From Bacteroidota bacterium (lineage in GTDB: Bacteria > Bacteroidota > Bacteroidia > Flavobacteriales > Weeksellaceae), in NCBI GenBank assembly GCA_023458415.1, contig JAEWZO010000015.1, positions 6,918 through 70,917 of the forward strand: 64,000 bases of DNA, read 5' to 3'. Shown here piece after piece: positions 43,571 through 52,788 of this stretch. Position 1 is the stretch's first letter. The number at the start of each line of letters is the position of its first letter. The notes below the pieces were generated by a model. It worked only from the letters and a program-made list of their open reading frames with translations, did no database searches and was not told where the DNA came from. The position numbers and the translations under genes are program-made.

Positions 43571-45697
43571 TTAAAGATTCTCAAGGATGAAGTTTGTCAT
43601 CATCTGATAAAGCTGCTCTGAAGTATTTCCGCCATAAATTCCGTGGTTTTTATCAGGATACGTCATGAACTGAAACTGCTTTTTATTCTGAATTAAAGCT
43701 TCCGCAAACTCTGCAGCATTCTGATAGTGAACATTATCATCGGCTGTTCCATGAACCATCAAAAACTTTCCTTTCATCAATTTAGCATGCGTTGTCGGCG
43801 AATTATCATCATAACCGGAAGGATTTTCCTGAGGCGTCCGCATAAATCTTTCTGTGTACACGGTGTCATAATATCTCCAATTAGTTACCGGCGCCACAGC
43901 AATCCCCATTTTGAAGACATCTGCACCTTTCGTTAAAGCTAAACTCGACATATAACCTCCATAACTCCATCCAAAAATCCCAATTCGCGACGCATCAACA
44001 TACGACTGTTTTCCAAGCCATTTTGCAGCCGCAATCTGATCTTCGATTTCGTACTTTCCCAGATTCATGTAGGTTACTTTTTTGTACTTCGTTCCTTTTC
44101 CGCCTGTTCCGCGTCCGTCCACACAAACCACGATGTATCCCTGCTGCAAAAGATGGTTGAACCAAAGTCCGTTTCTACCGTCCCAAGAATTAGTCACTTG
44201 CTGTGATCCCGGTCCGGAATACTGATGCATAAAAACAGGATATTTTTTGTTGGGATCGAAATTTTTCGGCTTCATTATCCAGGCGTTCATCTGATCTCCC
44301 ACTTCGTTCGGAATGGTGATAAACTCTTTTGCCACCCAATTGTCGGCCTGAAGTTTTGAAAGAAGTTCAGTGTTGTCCTGAAGCTCTTTCACAGTTCTGC
44401 CGTCATTGTTTTTCAGAACGTAAGTATGAGGTCGCGTTGCTGTAGACGAAGTTTCAATAAAATAGTTGAAATTATCACTGAAGTTGGCGGAATTATTTCC
44501 TTCAGAACCTGAAATGATGGTATTCTTTCTGTTTGAAATATTCACTTTTGAAACCACTTTATTGATACTTCCTGTTTGGTTGGTTTGGATGTAAACTTCT
44601 TTAGTTTTCGGATTATATCCGTAGTAATCAGTTACTTCCCAGTTTCCTTTAGTGATTTGTCTCTTTAGTTTTCCACTCGGGTCGTAATGATACAAATGAC
44701 GGTTTCCATCGCGTTCGCTTCCCCAAATGAAAGAATTGTCTTCCAAAAATTCCATGATAACGTTATCGGTATCAATCCATTTTTCATCCGTTTCAGTGAA
44801 AAGTTTAGCTACTTTTCCGGACTTGGTATTCAGTTTCAAAACATCAGAAGCGTTTTGTGTACGTTCTGAAGTTATCAGAATCATTTCATCATTTTTCGCA
44901 GTCTGAATCACATTCGGAATGTAATAACTCTTGAATCCGCTCAAATCAATCTGTTGAGACTTCTGCGAATCCAAACGGTAAAGATGAGCAGAAACTACGG
45001 AGTTTTTCTCTCCTGCTTTCGGATATTTGAAACGGAAATCGGAAGGATAAAGTTGCTTGGCATAAACCTGCATATTCATCTCAGGAACTTCAGTTTCATC
45101 AGATTTAACGTAAACAATAGCATCGGAATTTTTTGTCCATTCGTATTGTCTTGCATGTCCGAATTCTTCCTCATAAACCCAGTCTGCAAGACCGTTCAAA
45201 ATTGAATTTCTCTTTCCATCAGTAGTGATCTGTACGATATTTCCGGAATTAAGATCCTGATAAAAAAGATTGTTATCCTGGATGAATGCGATTTTTGTAG
45301 CATCAGGAGAAAAACGTGGTTCCTGAACGAAATTTCCGTTGTTCAGACTTACCGTATTGCCGGATTTCAAGTCCTTCACATCAAATTTTCCGTAAAAAGA
45401 ATGTCTGTAAATCGGCTGACTTTCCTTCAATAGTAAGATTTTACTTTCATCATCAGAAAACTCGTAAGAACTGAAGTTTCCGTCTACAATATTTCCCTGT
45501 TTCGAAGAAGTTTTGTAATCGTATTTTGCGATTCCGCCACGCTCAATCACCGCATAATGGTTTCCGTCTTTCAGCGATGCAATTCCTGCGATACCTTTTC
45601 CACGATAGAAACCGGAGTAAATTTTTTCGATGGTAATTTCCTGAGAAAAAGCCATAACCGAAATAATTACAGCGGCCGATATAAAGAGTTTTTTCAT
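43571..45697 (-). CDS. Dipeptidyl peptidase IV (S9B family)
   Basis: Removes X-Pro or X-Ala dipeptides from peptide N-termini, in the periplasm. 708 residues with signal peptide MKKLFISAAVIISVMAFSQ. The N-terminal eight-bladed propeller carries the double-Glu substrate motif DWVYEEEFGHA (near residue 194). The catalytic triad is Ser in GWSYGGYMSS (near 577), Asp in HGTADDNVH (near 650) and His in DKNHGIYGG (near 683). All are intact. It lies upstream of POT paralog 3 (28 bp), which links dipeptide release with uptake. Confidence 0.95.
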   Translation of the reverse strand: MKKLFISAAVIISVMAFSQEITIEKIYSGFYRGKGIAGIASLKDGNHYAVIERGGIAKYDYKTSSKQGNIVDGNFSSYEFSDDESKILLLKESQPIYRHSFYGKFDVKDLKSGNTVSLNNGNFVQEPRFSPDATKIAFIQDNNLFYQDLNSGNIVQITTDGKRNSILNGLADWVYEEEFGHARQYEWTKNSDAIVYVKSDETEVPEMNMQVYAKQLYPSDFRFKYPKAGEKNSVVSAHLYRLDSQKSQQIDLSGFKSYYIPNVIQTAKNDEMILITSERTQNASDVLKLNTKSGKVAKLFTETDEKWIDTDNVIMEFLEDNSFIWGSERDGNRHLYHYDPSGKLKRQITKGNWEVTDYYGYNPKTKEVYIQTNQTGSINKVVSKVNISNRKNTIISGSEGNNSANFSDNFNYFIETSSTATRPHTYVLKNNDGRTVKELQDNTELLSKLQADNWVAKEFITIPNEVGDQMNAWIMKPKNFDPNKKYPVFMHQYSGPGSQQVTNSWDGRNGLWFNHLLQQGYIVVCVDGRGTGGKGTKYKKVTYMNLGKYEIEDQIAAAKWLGKQSYVDASRIGIFGWSYGGYMSSLALTKGADVFKMGIAVAPVTNWRYYDTVYTERFMRTPQENPSGYDDNSPTTHAKLMKGKFLMVHGTADDNVHYQNAAEFAEALIQNKKQFQFMTYPDKNHGIYGGNTSEQLYQMMTNFILENL

Positions 45698-45717
45698 AAA
45701 ATTTTTCAGTAAGATTC

Positions 45718-45750
45718 CAAAGATATTAAAATTTAGAAAATTCGTTTCAA
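45718..45750 (-). promoter_or_regulatory. Promoter of the DPP IV/POT 3 transcript
   Basis: Minus strand: TTG (45748-45750), 22-base spacer, TATCTTTG (45718-45725), with 20 bases to the ATG at 45697. The -7 box is perfect; the spacer is at the long end of the accepted range. Confidence 0.6.
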
Positions 45751-45821
45751 CATTATCATTTTGTGTTTTTTTGGCTTTAAAATTGAGGTTTCGTTTTCAA
45801 ATTCACTTAATAATTATAACA

Positions 45822-46310
45822 ATGGAAAAGAGTGCTCAAAATCAGAAACTTAGAAAGTACACACTAAACGACAGAGATATCTACACAGGATTTGCCAGTG
45901 TAGCCGATGCGCAGAATTTCGCTGCAGTAAAAGGCGGAACTGTTGTAGAAGTTGGTTTTTTGGATGGAAACGATAACCCACAAATAACCGAAGAAGCAGG
46001 ACTTGTAGCAAATAACCTTCATTTCAAAGTTGATGCAGGTCCGGAATATAAATTTATTCACTCAAGCGATCCTGGATTCCGTGATTATGCAGATGAACTT
46101 CAACAGATTAAATCCAATGAGATTGATAAAAACAGTCCGGAAGAAAAATACATGTCGAACGGCGAAATCGAAATTGCAGAAGATCCGATTATCGTTCTGA
46201 AAAACGATCAGTTCGAGAGTGTAACTTCTCGTGAAAGATCAAAATATCTGAAACTTGCCAACGTTTATGAAATCGGTGTAGAAACGGCAACTTCAGAAAC
46301 TGAAGATTAA
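45822..46310 (+). CDS. Conserved hypothetical acidic protein
   Basis: 162 residues, strongly acidic, with no signal peptide, membrane helix or cysteine, so probably a soluble cytoplasmic protein. It begins MEKSAQNQKLRKYTLNDRDIY and has segments GFASVADAQNFAAVKGG and YKFIHSSDPGFRDYADELQQ. I do not recognise a family. The frame is open from 45771, but the 17 extra codons encode a hydrophobic-basic stretch with no sense as a signal (MALKLRFRFQIHLIIIT). The ATG at 45822 follows a normal AT-rich leader. It is divergent from DPP IV and convergent with the glucan phosphorylase. Confidence 0.7.
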   Translation: MEKSAQNQKLRKYTLNDRDIYTGFASVADAQNFAAVKGGTVVEVGFLDGNDNPQITEEAGLVANNLHFKVDAGPEYKFIHSSDPGFRDYADELQQIKSNEIDKNSPEEKYMSNGEIEIAEDPIIVLKNDQFESVTSRERSKYLKLANVYEIGVETATSETED

Positions 46311-46340
46311 ATTATAAAAAGAAAATTACTGAGGAAACTC

Positions 46341-46370
46341 AAAAAAAGGGCCCAACAATTTGTTGGGCCC
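46341..46370 (-). terminator. Terminator after the alpha-glucan phosphorylase gene
   Basis: Perfect 10-bp stem GGGCCCAACA/TGTTGGGCCC with loop ATT, then seven T on the minus strand (46341-46347). On the plus strand no T-run follows, but it also lies just behind the convergent gene at 45822. Confidence 0.88.
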
Positions 46371-46393
46371 ATATCAATTTAAAGAACTTCAGC

Positions 46394-48073
46394 TTAAGCT
46401 TTTACAAGTTCATTTTTGTAAACTAACTTGTAATATTCATCCGCCATTCTGTCACTGTTGAACTGGCTCTTCACATCATCCATTGCATTATGCTGAATTT
46501 TTCTCCATTCATTTTTATTGTCATAATACATCGGGATAATTTCGTCTTCCAATAGATCATAAAGCGTATCCAAATCGTAGTTGTCCATTTCATAAACGCT
46601 CATATTTTCATAGTCAGCTTTTGGAACCACGAAAGAGTTAACGCCCGGTTTTGCAAACTCAGGAATCCAACCGTCATCAGTTGAAAGGTTTACAGAACCG
46701 TTCATTGCAGCCGTCATACCCGAAGTTCCTGAAGCTTCTCTCGGAACTCTCGGATTGTTTAACCAAAGATCAGAACCTTGCTTCAAAAGTTTTGAAAGGT
46801 GAAGTTCGTAACCGGTTAGAACCGCCATATTTTTGTGATACTTGCTTTCCTCAACAAGATTATTGAAAATTGAAATTGCCGAATAATCCATTGGATAAGG
46901 TTTTCCGGCCCAAATAATCTGAACAGGATATTTGCTGTTATTCAGCATATTATAGAATCTCTGCTTATCCTGAAGCAAAAGATCGGCTCTTTTATACCCT
47001 GCAAAACGACGTGCCCAAACGATAGTGAAAACATTCGGATCGAAAAGTTTTCCGCATTGGTCAGCAACGGTTTTGAAAAGTCTTTTCTTGATGTGTCTTT
47101 TTCTGTAATCAAACGAATCATCATCGCTACTTTCTTTGTATTCGTACAAAGGATGATCTGCCCAATATTTAAATTCCTGCGCGTTGGTTACATGTTTTAT
47201 TTCGCAAATACCGTCATATTTTCCCCACATTGCTCTGGAAACTCTCCCGTGAAGTTCGGAAACACCGTTCGCAACTCTTGCCATACGAAGTGCACACAGT
47301 GAGTGGTTGAACATATTCGGATCGTGGTATCCTTCAATCGCCTTAGTTTCTTCTTTAGAAAAACCGGAGAAATAAGACATGCTGTGGCAAAGATCCATAC
47401 CATGTTTTTCGTTTCCTGCCTCTTCCGGAGTGTGCGTGGTGAAAACCAATTTTTCTTTTACTTTCTCCAAATCTCCACCGAATTTTCTCAACAGATAAAA
47501 CGCTGCAGGAAGTCCGTGTGCTTCGTTCAGGTGATAAACATCTCTCTCGAAATTCATCATATCCAAAAGTTTTGCACCTCCTTTTCCAAGTAGAATATAC
47601 TGTGCAACTTTGGTAGATTCATTCGCATCGTAAAGACGGTGACAAATTGTTTTAGAAACGTGATCATTTTCCGGAACGTCGGTTGAAAGGAAAAACATTG
47701 GCGCTGTATGGAAAGTTTCCGGATCCAGATACCAAACTTTTACCCAAACCGGAGCCGAGTGAATATCGATCTGGAATTTAATTCCTGTATCCTGAAGAAA
47801 AGAATACATTTTCTTGGTCCATGTTGGCTGAAGCGTCTGATCGTGGTTTCTTGCCTGATCGTAGTAACCGAACTTCCAAAGAATACCGATTCCTACAAGA
47901 TCCTGCTTAAGACTGTACGCACTTCTCATGTGAGAACCAGCTAAAAATCCCAAACCACCGGAATATATTTTTAAAGCCTGATCAATGGCAAATTCCATCG
48001 AAAAATAGGCAACTTTTTTATTGTAATCGGGGTTGATGCTGAAAGGCATCTTGAAATTATTGAAATCCATCAT
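46394..48073 (-). CDS. glgP: Alpha-glucan (glycogen/maltodextrin) phosphorylase, short form
   Basis: Releases glucose-1-phosphate from alpha-1,4-glucans with pyridoxal phosphate. About 559 residues, the short alpha-glucan phosphorylase type rather than the 800-residue glycogen phosphorylase. Motifs: VAYFSMEFAIDQALKIYSGG, HLNEAHGLPAAF, TTHTPEEAGNEKHG, WARRFAGYKRADLLL and REASGTSGMTAAMNGSVNLS. The frame is open to 48142, but a -7 box lies at 48097-48104, so the start must be downstream: Met-Met at 48073/48070. With the glycogen-synthase-like gene at 18177 it is the only glycogen-related gene here. Confidence 0.9.
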   Translation of the reverse strand: MMDFNNFKMPFSINPDYNKKVAYFSMEFAIDQALKIYSGGLGFLAGSHMRSAYSLKQDLVGIGILWKFGYYDQARNHDQTLQPTWTKKMYSFLQDTGIKFQIDIHSAPVWVKVWYLDPETFHTAPMFFLSTDVPENDHVSKTICHRLYDANESTKVAQYILLGKGGAKLLDMMNFERDVYHLNEAHGLPAAFYLLRKFGGDLEKVKEKLVFTTHTPEEAGNEKHGMDLCHSMSYFSGFSKEETKAIEGYHDPNMFNHSLCALRMARVANGVSELHGRVSRAMWGKYDGICEIKHVTNAQEFKYWADHPLYEYKESSDDDSFDYRKRHIKKRLFKTVADQCGKLFDPNVFTIVWARRFAGYKRADLLLQDKQRFYNMLNNSKYPVQIIWAGKPYPMDYSAISIFNNLVEESKYHKNMAVLTGYELHLSKLLKQGSDLWLNNPRVPREASGTSGMTAAMNGSVNLSTDDGWIPEFAKPGVNSFVVPKADYENMSVYEMDNYDLDTLYDLLEDEIIPMYYDNKNEWRKIQHNAMDDVKSQFNSDRMADEYYKLVYKNELVKA

Positions 48074-48096
48074 ATTTAGTTTAAAAATATCGTGGG

Positions 48097-48104
48097 CAAA
48101 TTTA
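48097..48104 (-). promoter_or_regulatory. -7 box (TAAATTTG) for the glucan phosphorylase gene
   Basis: Perfect TAnnTTTG on the minus strand, 23 bases before the ATG at 48073. It lies inside the longer open frame and so argues against the start at 48142. No -33 TTG. Confidence 0.5.
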
Positions 48105-48354
48105 CTAATTAATTTTGGTTTGAAAATATTTGGCTTCCGCAAGACTGCGCAACTGAAACCTGCGAAAACAGGCGTTTAACACAACTTCAAGCTAAAATAT
48201 TATCGAGATTGCGTGATAAAAATCAGTATTAATTTTTTGCAACCCGCTGATTTACAATATTAATTCAAGTTTAAATTTTTATACAAAACCTTTTTTTCTA
48301 CATTTTTTTTATTACTTTTAGAATGTAAAATTTTGATTTTCAAATCTTTCAGCT

Positions 48355-49152
48355 ATGAAGAAGGTATTCTCGGATGAAGATTTAGTCAAAAATCTTTCTC
48401 TTTATTACTTGAACCGGCATCTTAAAAAGAAGCCGATAGAGAAGTATCACCGCGAGATCGATTCTTCTGAATTGCACGACCGCGAAAAATACCGCAAAAA
48501 ATCTGAAATTCTTCTGCTGAATTCTTTTCTTCATCATTTTCCCGATGTTCAGTTTGAAAATCTTACCTGCGAAAGTCCCGATTTCATTGCTAAAATTCAC
48601 AATAAAAAAATAGGAATTGAACTTACGGAAGTCATCAATCATCTGGAAATGAAAAAGGTTGAAAGCCACCTGAGCAAAACTTTCCGCCAAGCCGAACGGC
48701 TCCTGGAACAAGAAGACATTACGAAATACCGTGGTGTCTATTTTTTGGAATTCAGAGGAACATCAAGGTTGAATCTTATCGATAAAAACGAGGAAATTAT
48801 TGCCGACATTTACAATTCCGTAAAAAAACAAAGAGCCAGAGGTTTTGTAAAGAAAATCCGCAAATCGCCTCACCGAAGAAATGTTTTCATCACGCACGAA
48901 TACAGCATGAATCTTTTCGACGGACTCTGTTCTGAAAAAATCATCAGTATCATCAACAAAAAAAATCAGAAATATCCATACTACGACAGTTCTGTGGACG
49001 AATGTTGGTTGGTCATAGTTTCTGACATGAATTCGATTGCGTCGCGGTATTCATTCATTCAAAACATTGAAAACCTCAGCGAAGTTCATTCGCCTTTCCA
49101 TAAAATTTTCCACCTGGAAAACCTGTGCGGCAATCTCACTTACATCAAATAA
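48355..49152 (+). CDS. Hypothetical protein with a PD-(D/E)xK-nuclease-like motif
   Basis: 265 residues, basic, with no signal peptide or membrane helix. An N-terminal helical region (FSDEDLVKNLSLYYLNRHLKK) leads into FPDVQFENLTCESPDFIAKI and KKIGIELTEVINHLEMKK (about residues 63-102). The spacing of the PD, then the strand IGIELTEV, is that of the core of PD-(D/E)xK endonucleases, with Thr where Lys normally stands. Later segments (VYFLEFRG, DECWLVIVSD) look like core strands. It may be a nuclease-fold protein of repair or defence, or an inactive relative. No partner gene is next to it; DUF3667 converges from the other strand. Confidence 0.55.
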   Translation: MKKVFSDEDLVKNLSLYYLNRHLKKKPIEKYHREIDSSELHDREKYRKKSEILLLNSFLHHFPDVQFENLTCESPDFIAKIHNKKIGIELTEVINHLEMKKVESHLSKTFRQAERLLEQEDITKYRGVYFLEFRGTSRLNLIDKNEEIIADIYNSVKKQRARGFVKKIRKSPHRRNVFITHEYSMNLFDGLCSEKIISIINKKNQKYPYYDSSVDECWLVIVSDMNSIASRYSFIQNIENLSEVHSPFHKIFHLENLCGNLTYIK

Positions 49153-49159
49153 TTTCAGT

Positions 49160-49939
49160 TTATTTTTGAAATTCCTTCAGACTTTCAGAGGAAGCGAACA
49201 TCGCGTAGAAAACACCAATAATAAACAATGAAACAAAAAAGAAAACCACACAAATAAGGCATAAAATTAAAATTCTCAGAGCGATTTGCTGCCACTTCCT
49301 TTCCGCGTAAACGCCCCTGAAAAACAAAAAAAGAAGCACTGGAACCGCAATATAATTCAGAAAAGCAATATAGGAGAACTGTTGCGGTAAAAAGTACAGT
49401 AACGGCGTGAAAATCGCAATATGAAGCACCGTGTAAAACGACATAAAGAATGCATTCATTATAATATGCTCGTAAAAATTATGTCTCCATTTTCTGAATG
49501 AAATGTAGGTCGCCAAGGAAAAAATTGGCAACAGCAAAACTGAAATTATCGAGTACCATTTCATAAAGAATTCGAAAAAAGTAGACATGAAAACCGGAGC
49601 TTCACTTTTTTCCGAAAATTCCTTCATAATTCCTTCAAGGTTAAAAATATAATGCGAAACAAATACTGAGAGACCACTCAAGACAAACGCCAGTAAAATT
49701 GGCTTATAATGTTTTACTCTCTTGCCGTCGATATACTCACGCGCCGTTTTTCCAGGATTTTTTAGAAGATTTTTTAAGGTGTAGAAAAAACCTTTGTTGG
49801 TGTGAACCAGAATATACTGAAACTCCGCCATTAAATGTTTTCGGTCAATCCGGTGATATTTTTGCTGTCCGCAGTTGCCACAATAATTTTCAAGTATTTC
49901 TGCACCGCAGTTTCTGCAATTTTCAGGGGAAGTATTCAT
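49160..49939 (-). CDS. DUF3667 zinc-ribbon membrane protein
   Basis: 259 residues. The N-terminus has a zinc ribbon, CRNCGAEILENYCGNCGQ (CxxC...CxxC, residues 9-26). A conserved cytoplasmic part follows (FFYTLKNLLKNPGKTAREYI, then DGKRVKHYKPI). Then come about five transmembrane helices. This is the DUF3667 layout common in Bacteroidota; function unknown. It ends 7 bp from the convergent hypothetical gene and is divergent from the DUF1572 gene. Confidence 0.82.
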   Translation of the reverse strand: MNTSPENCRNCGAEILENYCGNCGQQKYHRIDRKHLMAEFQYILVHTNKGFFYTLKNLLKNPGKTAREYIDGKRVKHYKPILLAFVLSGLSVFVSHYIFNLEGIMKEFSEKSEAPVFMSTFFEFFMKWYSIISVLLLPIFSLATYISFRKWRHNFYEHIIMNAFFMSFYTVLHIAIFTPLLYFLPQQFSYIAFLNYIAVPVLLFLFFRGVYAERKWQQIALRILILCLICVVFFFVSLFIIGVFYAMFASSESLKEFQK

Positions 49940-50034
49940 GAGTGTTTTTTTCGGTTACCACAAAAATATCAATTGTTTTCCACCCAATAAACTTCAATTC
50001 CAAAAATTCTTAACTTTAAGGAAATTCGTTGACT

Positions 50035-50631
50035 ATGAAACAACTCTTCAAAAAACACTTCGCTTACTACAAAGAACTGGGAGACAAAACCATGGCGCAG
50101 CTTACTGAGGAAGAAGTTTTTTGGCAACCCCATCCGGAAAGTAATTCGGTGGCGGTAATTGTGCAGCATTTAGCGGGAAATATGCTTTCAAGATGGACCA
50201 ATTTTCTGACAGAAGACGGTGAAAAACCGTGGCGAAACCGCGACCAGGAGTTTGTAAATTCATTCAAAACTAAAAAAGAAGTTGAAGATTTCTGGGAAAA
50301 AGGCTGGAACTGTCTTTTTGATGCTCTCGACAAAATCAACAATGAAAATCTCCATCAAACCATTTACATTCGGGGTGAAGCACATTCTGTTTTGGATGCA
50401 GTCCTCCGACAACTTGCACATTATCCTTATCACATCGGACAAATGGTGTATGCTCCAAAAATTCTGAAAAACGGAAAATGGGAAACACTTTCGATTCCAA
50501 GAAACCAAAGTGAACAGTTTAATATTGAAATGCTGAAGAAGCAGACGGAAAGCGACATTCCGCAAAACAGTTCGCCGGTTTGTTACTTAAACAGTGACGA
50601 AATTCGCGAAGATTTCCGGACCGAAACTTGA
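50035..50631 (+). CDS. DinB-superfamily protein (DUF1572)
   Basis: 198 residues of the DinB/YfiT-like four-helix fold. Three histidines that would bind a divalent metal are visible: IVQHLAGN (near residue 44) and LAHYPYHIGQMVY (His near 131 and 135). Family members include thiol-dependent transferases; the reaction here is unknown. The ATG at 50035 is preceded by AAGGA, one of the few clear Shine-Dalgarno-like sites in the window. A terminator follows. Confidence 0.82.
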   Translation: MKQLFKKHFAYYKELGDKTMAQLTEEEVFWQPHPESNSVAVIVQHLAGNMLSRWTNFLTEDGEKPWRNRDQEFVNSFKTKKEVEDFWEKGWNCLFDALDKINNENLHQTIYIRGEAHSVLDAVLRQLAHYPYHIGQMVYAPKILKNGKWETLSIPRNQSEQFNIEMLKKQTESDIPQNSSPVCYLNSDEIREDFRTET

Positions 50632-50673
50632 TAAATATCAGTTCTAATTTCCTCATTATCTGACAAATCTCAC

Positions 50674-50700
50674 AATCCTCAAATTTTTTGAGGATTTTTT
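50674..50700 (+). terminator. Terminator after the DUF1572 gene
   Basis: Perfect 10-bp stem AATCCTCAAA/TTTGAGGATT with loop TTT, then TTTT. Confidence 0.85.
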
Positions 50701-50742
50701 CAGGCGTACCTTTACAGTCCGAAATACTAAAAGCACGCAATA

Positions 50743-51327
50743 ATGAAAACGGACACTATAACTGCCATTTCCTTAGAGCAAACTCTGGAAAATCTGAAAG
50801 CAAAAGCAACAACCTTTAACCAGGCTGCAGAAGAGCTTTTTTCTTACAGCTTTAACGATTTTAATTTGCTTTTTGAGTTAGACAGGCTGCAGGTAGAACC
50901 GGAAAATTACGTGCGGATTCCGGTTTTACGGGGAGAGAATTTTGCAGCGATACTGATGATTTGGGGAGTTGATAACCATACCGCAATCCACGATCATCAA
51001 AATTATGACGGCATCATTAAAGTGCTTAAAGGCAGCCTAACTGAAGTAAGCTTCCGCGAAAATTCGAATTTTATTGAGTTCGACGGTACCGGAACTGCTC
51101 ACAAAGACCAGGTTTTCCCGGAAGAAAAAGGCGGCATCCACTCTATCGCCAATATTTCGGATGATGTTTCTGTATCACTTCATCTATACCGCACTCCGCA
51201 GCTTAATCTGGACGGCGTAAGAATTTTCGATACCGTAAAAAGACGCATCGGCTGGCTGAACCAACATGCAACTTCGTGCTCCTGGAAACTGCCGCGAAAA
51301 TCGTATTCTAAAATTGTAAATATTTGA
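50743..51327 (+). CDS. Cysteine dioxygenase
   Basis: Oxidises cysteine to cysteine sulfinate with Fe(II) and O2. 194 residues in the cupin fold. The iron ligands are visible as His83 and His85 (AIHDHQNYDG) and His147 (VSLHLYRTP). The substrate segment VRIPVLRGENFAAILMIWG is present. The Cys that crosslinks to Tyr in animal enzymes is Gly90 or close to it (YDGIIKVLKG), as in many bacterial enzymes. It has its own terminator and probably its own promoter (TACCTTTA at 50707-50714, one mismatch from the -7 box). Confidence 0.9.
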   Translation: MKTDTITAISLEQTLENLKAKATTFNQAAEELFSYSFNDFNLLFELDRLQVEPENYVRIPVLRGENFAAILMIWGVDNHTAIHDHQNYDGIIKVLKGSLTEVSFRENSNFIEFDGTGTAHKDQVFPEEKGGIHSIANISDDVSVSLHLYRTPQLNLDGVRIFDTVKRRIGWLNQHATSCSWKLPRKSYSKIVNI

Positions 51328-51352
51328 AAAACAACAACATATATTTGTTGAG

Positions 51353-51379
51353 GTCGCAGATTTATCTGCGGCTTTTTTT
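51353..51379 (+). terminator. Terminator after the cysteine dioxygenase gene
   Basis: Stem GTCGCAGAT/ATCTGCGGC followed by seven T. Confidence 0.85.
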
Positions 51380-51418
51380 CTGAATTAAATCCAATATTTC
51401 GGGAGAAAATAAAAACCG

Positions 51419-51426
51419 TAAATTTG
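51419..51426 (+). promoter_or_regulatory. -7 box (TAAATTTG) for mtaB
   Basis: Perfect TAnnTTTG match, 12 bases before the ATG at 51439. An in-frame TTG at 51424 overlaps the box and so cannot be the start. No -33 TTG. Confidence 0.5.
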
Positions 51427-51438
51427 CAGCCAGAAATT

Positions 51439-52788
51439 ATGGAACTTCAGAACACTAAAACCGCTGCATATCACACACTTGGCTGCAAACTCAACTTTGC
51501 AGAAACTTCAACCATTGCCCGAAATCTCACTGATTCCGGTTTTGCCAAAGTGAGTTTTGATGAAAAAGCTGATGTGTACGTTATCAACACGTGTTCCGTA
51601 ACTGAAAATGCAGACCGCGAATGTAAACTTCACGTAAAACGAGCCATGAAAGCCAATCCGGAAGGTTTGGTTGTGGTGGTTGGTTGTTATGCGCAGTTGA
51701 AACCGGAAGAAATTGCAGCTATTGACGGAGTTGATCTCGTTTTAGGTGCAAAAGAGAAATTCAATATTCTGAGTTATATTGATGATTTGCAGAAATCTGA
51801 AGCGGCTGGAACCGTTCATTCCTGTGAGATTGAAGAAACCGATTTCTTTATCGGAAGTTATTCCATTGGTGACCGAACTCGAGCTTTTCTGAAAGTTCAG
51901 GATGGTTGCGATTATAAATGTACGTACTGCACGATTCCATTGGCGAGAGGAATTTCACGTTCGGATACCATTGCAAACGTTGTGAAAAATGCGACAGAAA
52001 TTGCAGAAAAAGGAATCAAAGAAATTGTACTTACCGGCGTTAACATAGGCGACTACGGCAAAGGTGAATTCGGAAATAAAAAACACGAACATACTTTTCT
52101 TGATCTGATTTCGGAGCTGGATAAAGTAGACGGCATCGAAAGAATCCGTATTTCTTCCATTGAACCGAACCTGCTGAAAGACGAAAGTATTGAGCTGGTC
52201 GCCAATTCAAAAAGTTTTGTACCACATTTCCATATCCCATTGCAAAGCGGAAGCGACGATTTATTGAAAAAAATGAAGCGCCGATACCTCACAAAACTCT
52301 ACAGCGACCGCGTGGAAAAAATGCGCAACGTAATGCCCGATGCTGCGATTGGTGTTGATGTAATCGTTGGTTTTCCGGGTGAAACGGAAGAAAAATTTAT
52401 GGAAACGTACAACTTCATCAATCAGTTGCCGATTACCTATCTTCATGTTTTCACGTATTCCGAAAGAGAAAATACCGAAGCGGTTGAAATGGACGGTGTA
52501 GTTCCGGTTTCCGAGCGCAAGAAGCGCAATAAAATGCTTCGAATTCTTTCAGAGAAAAAGAAAATGGAATTTTACCGCAGTCAGCTGGGAAAAACGCTTC
52601 CTGTTCTTTGGGAACACGAAAACAAAAACGGAATGATGTACGGTTTCACGGAGAATTATGTGCGCGTACAAAAGCCTTTTGACGCGAGTTCTGTCAATGA
52701 AACTGAAATGGTAAAACTGGAAAAAATTGAAGCTGACGGAACGGTTTCCGTGGTTGCTTCTTTTGAGAATTTCCTGGCCAACGCTTAG
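51439..52788 (+). CDS. mtaB: tRNA t6A37 methylthiotransferase MtaB
   Basis: Radical-SAM enzyme that adds a methylthio group to t6A at position 37 of tRNA (ms2t6A), the product of TsaD. 449 residues. The N-terminal UPF0004 domain binds one iron-sulfur cluster (LGCKLNFAET, NTCSVTENAD, VVGCYAQ). The radical-SAM motif is DGCDYKCTYCTIPLARG near residue 153. The C-terminal TRAM domain reads from about 375. The ATG at 51439 follows a -7 box closely; an open frame from 51424 is upstream of the probable transcript start. Its stop overlaps convergent DUF1684 by 4 bp. Confidence 0.95.
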   Translation: MELQNTKTAAYHTLGCKLNFAETSTIARNLTDSGFAKVSFDEKADVYVINTCSVTENADRECKLHVKRAMKANPEGLVVVVGCYAQLKPEEIAAIDGVDLVLGAKEKFNILSYIDDLQKSEAAGTVHSCEIEETDFFIGSYSIGDRTRAFLKVQDGCDYKCTYCTIPLARGISRSDTIANVVKNATEIAEKGIKEIVLTGVNIGDYGKGEFGNKKHEHTFLDLISELDKVDGIERIRISSIEPNLLKDESIELVANSKSFVPHFHIPLQSGSDDLLKKMKRRYLTKLYSDRVEKMRNVMPDAAIGVDVIVGFPGETEEKFMETYNFINQLPITYLHVFTYSERENTEAVEMDGVVPVSERKKRNKMLRILSEKKKMEFYRSQLGKTLPVLWEHENKNGMMYGFTENYVRVQKPFDASSVNETEMVKLEKIEADGTVSVVASFENFLANA

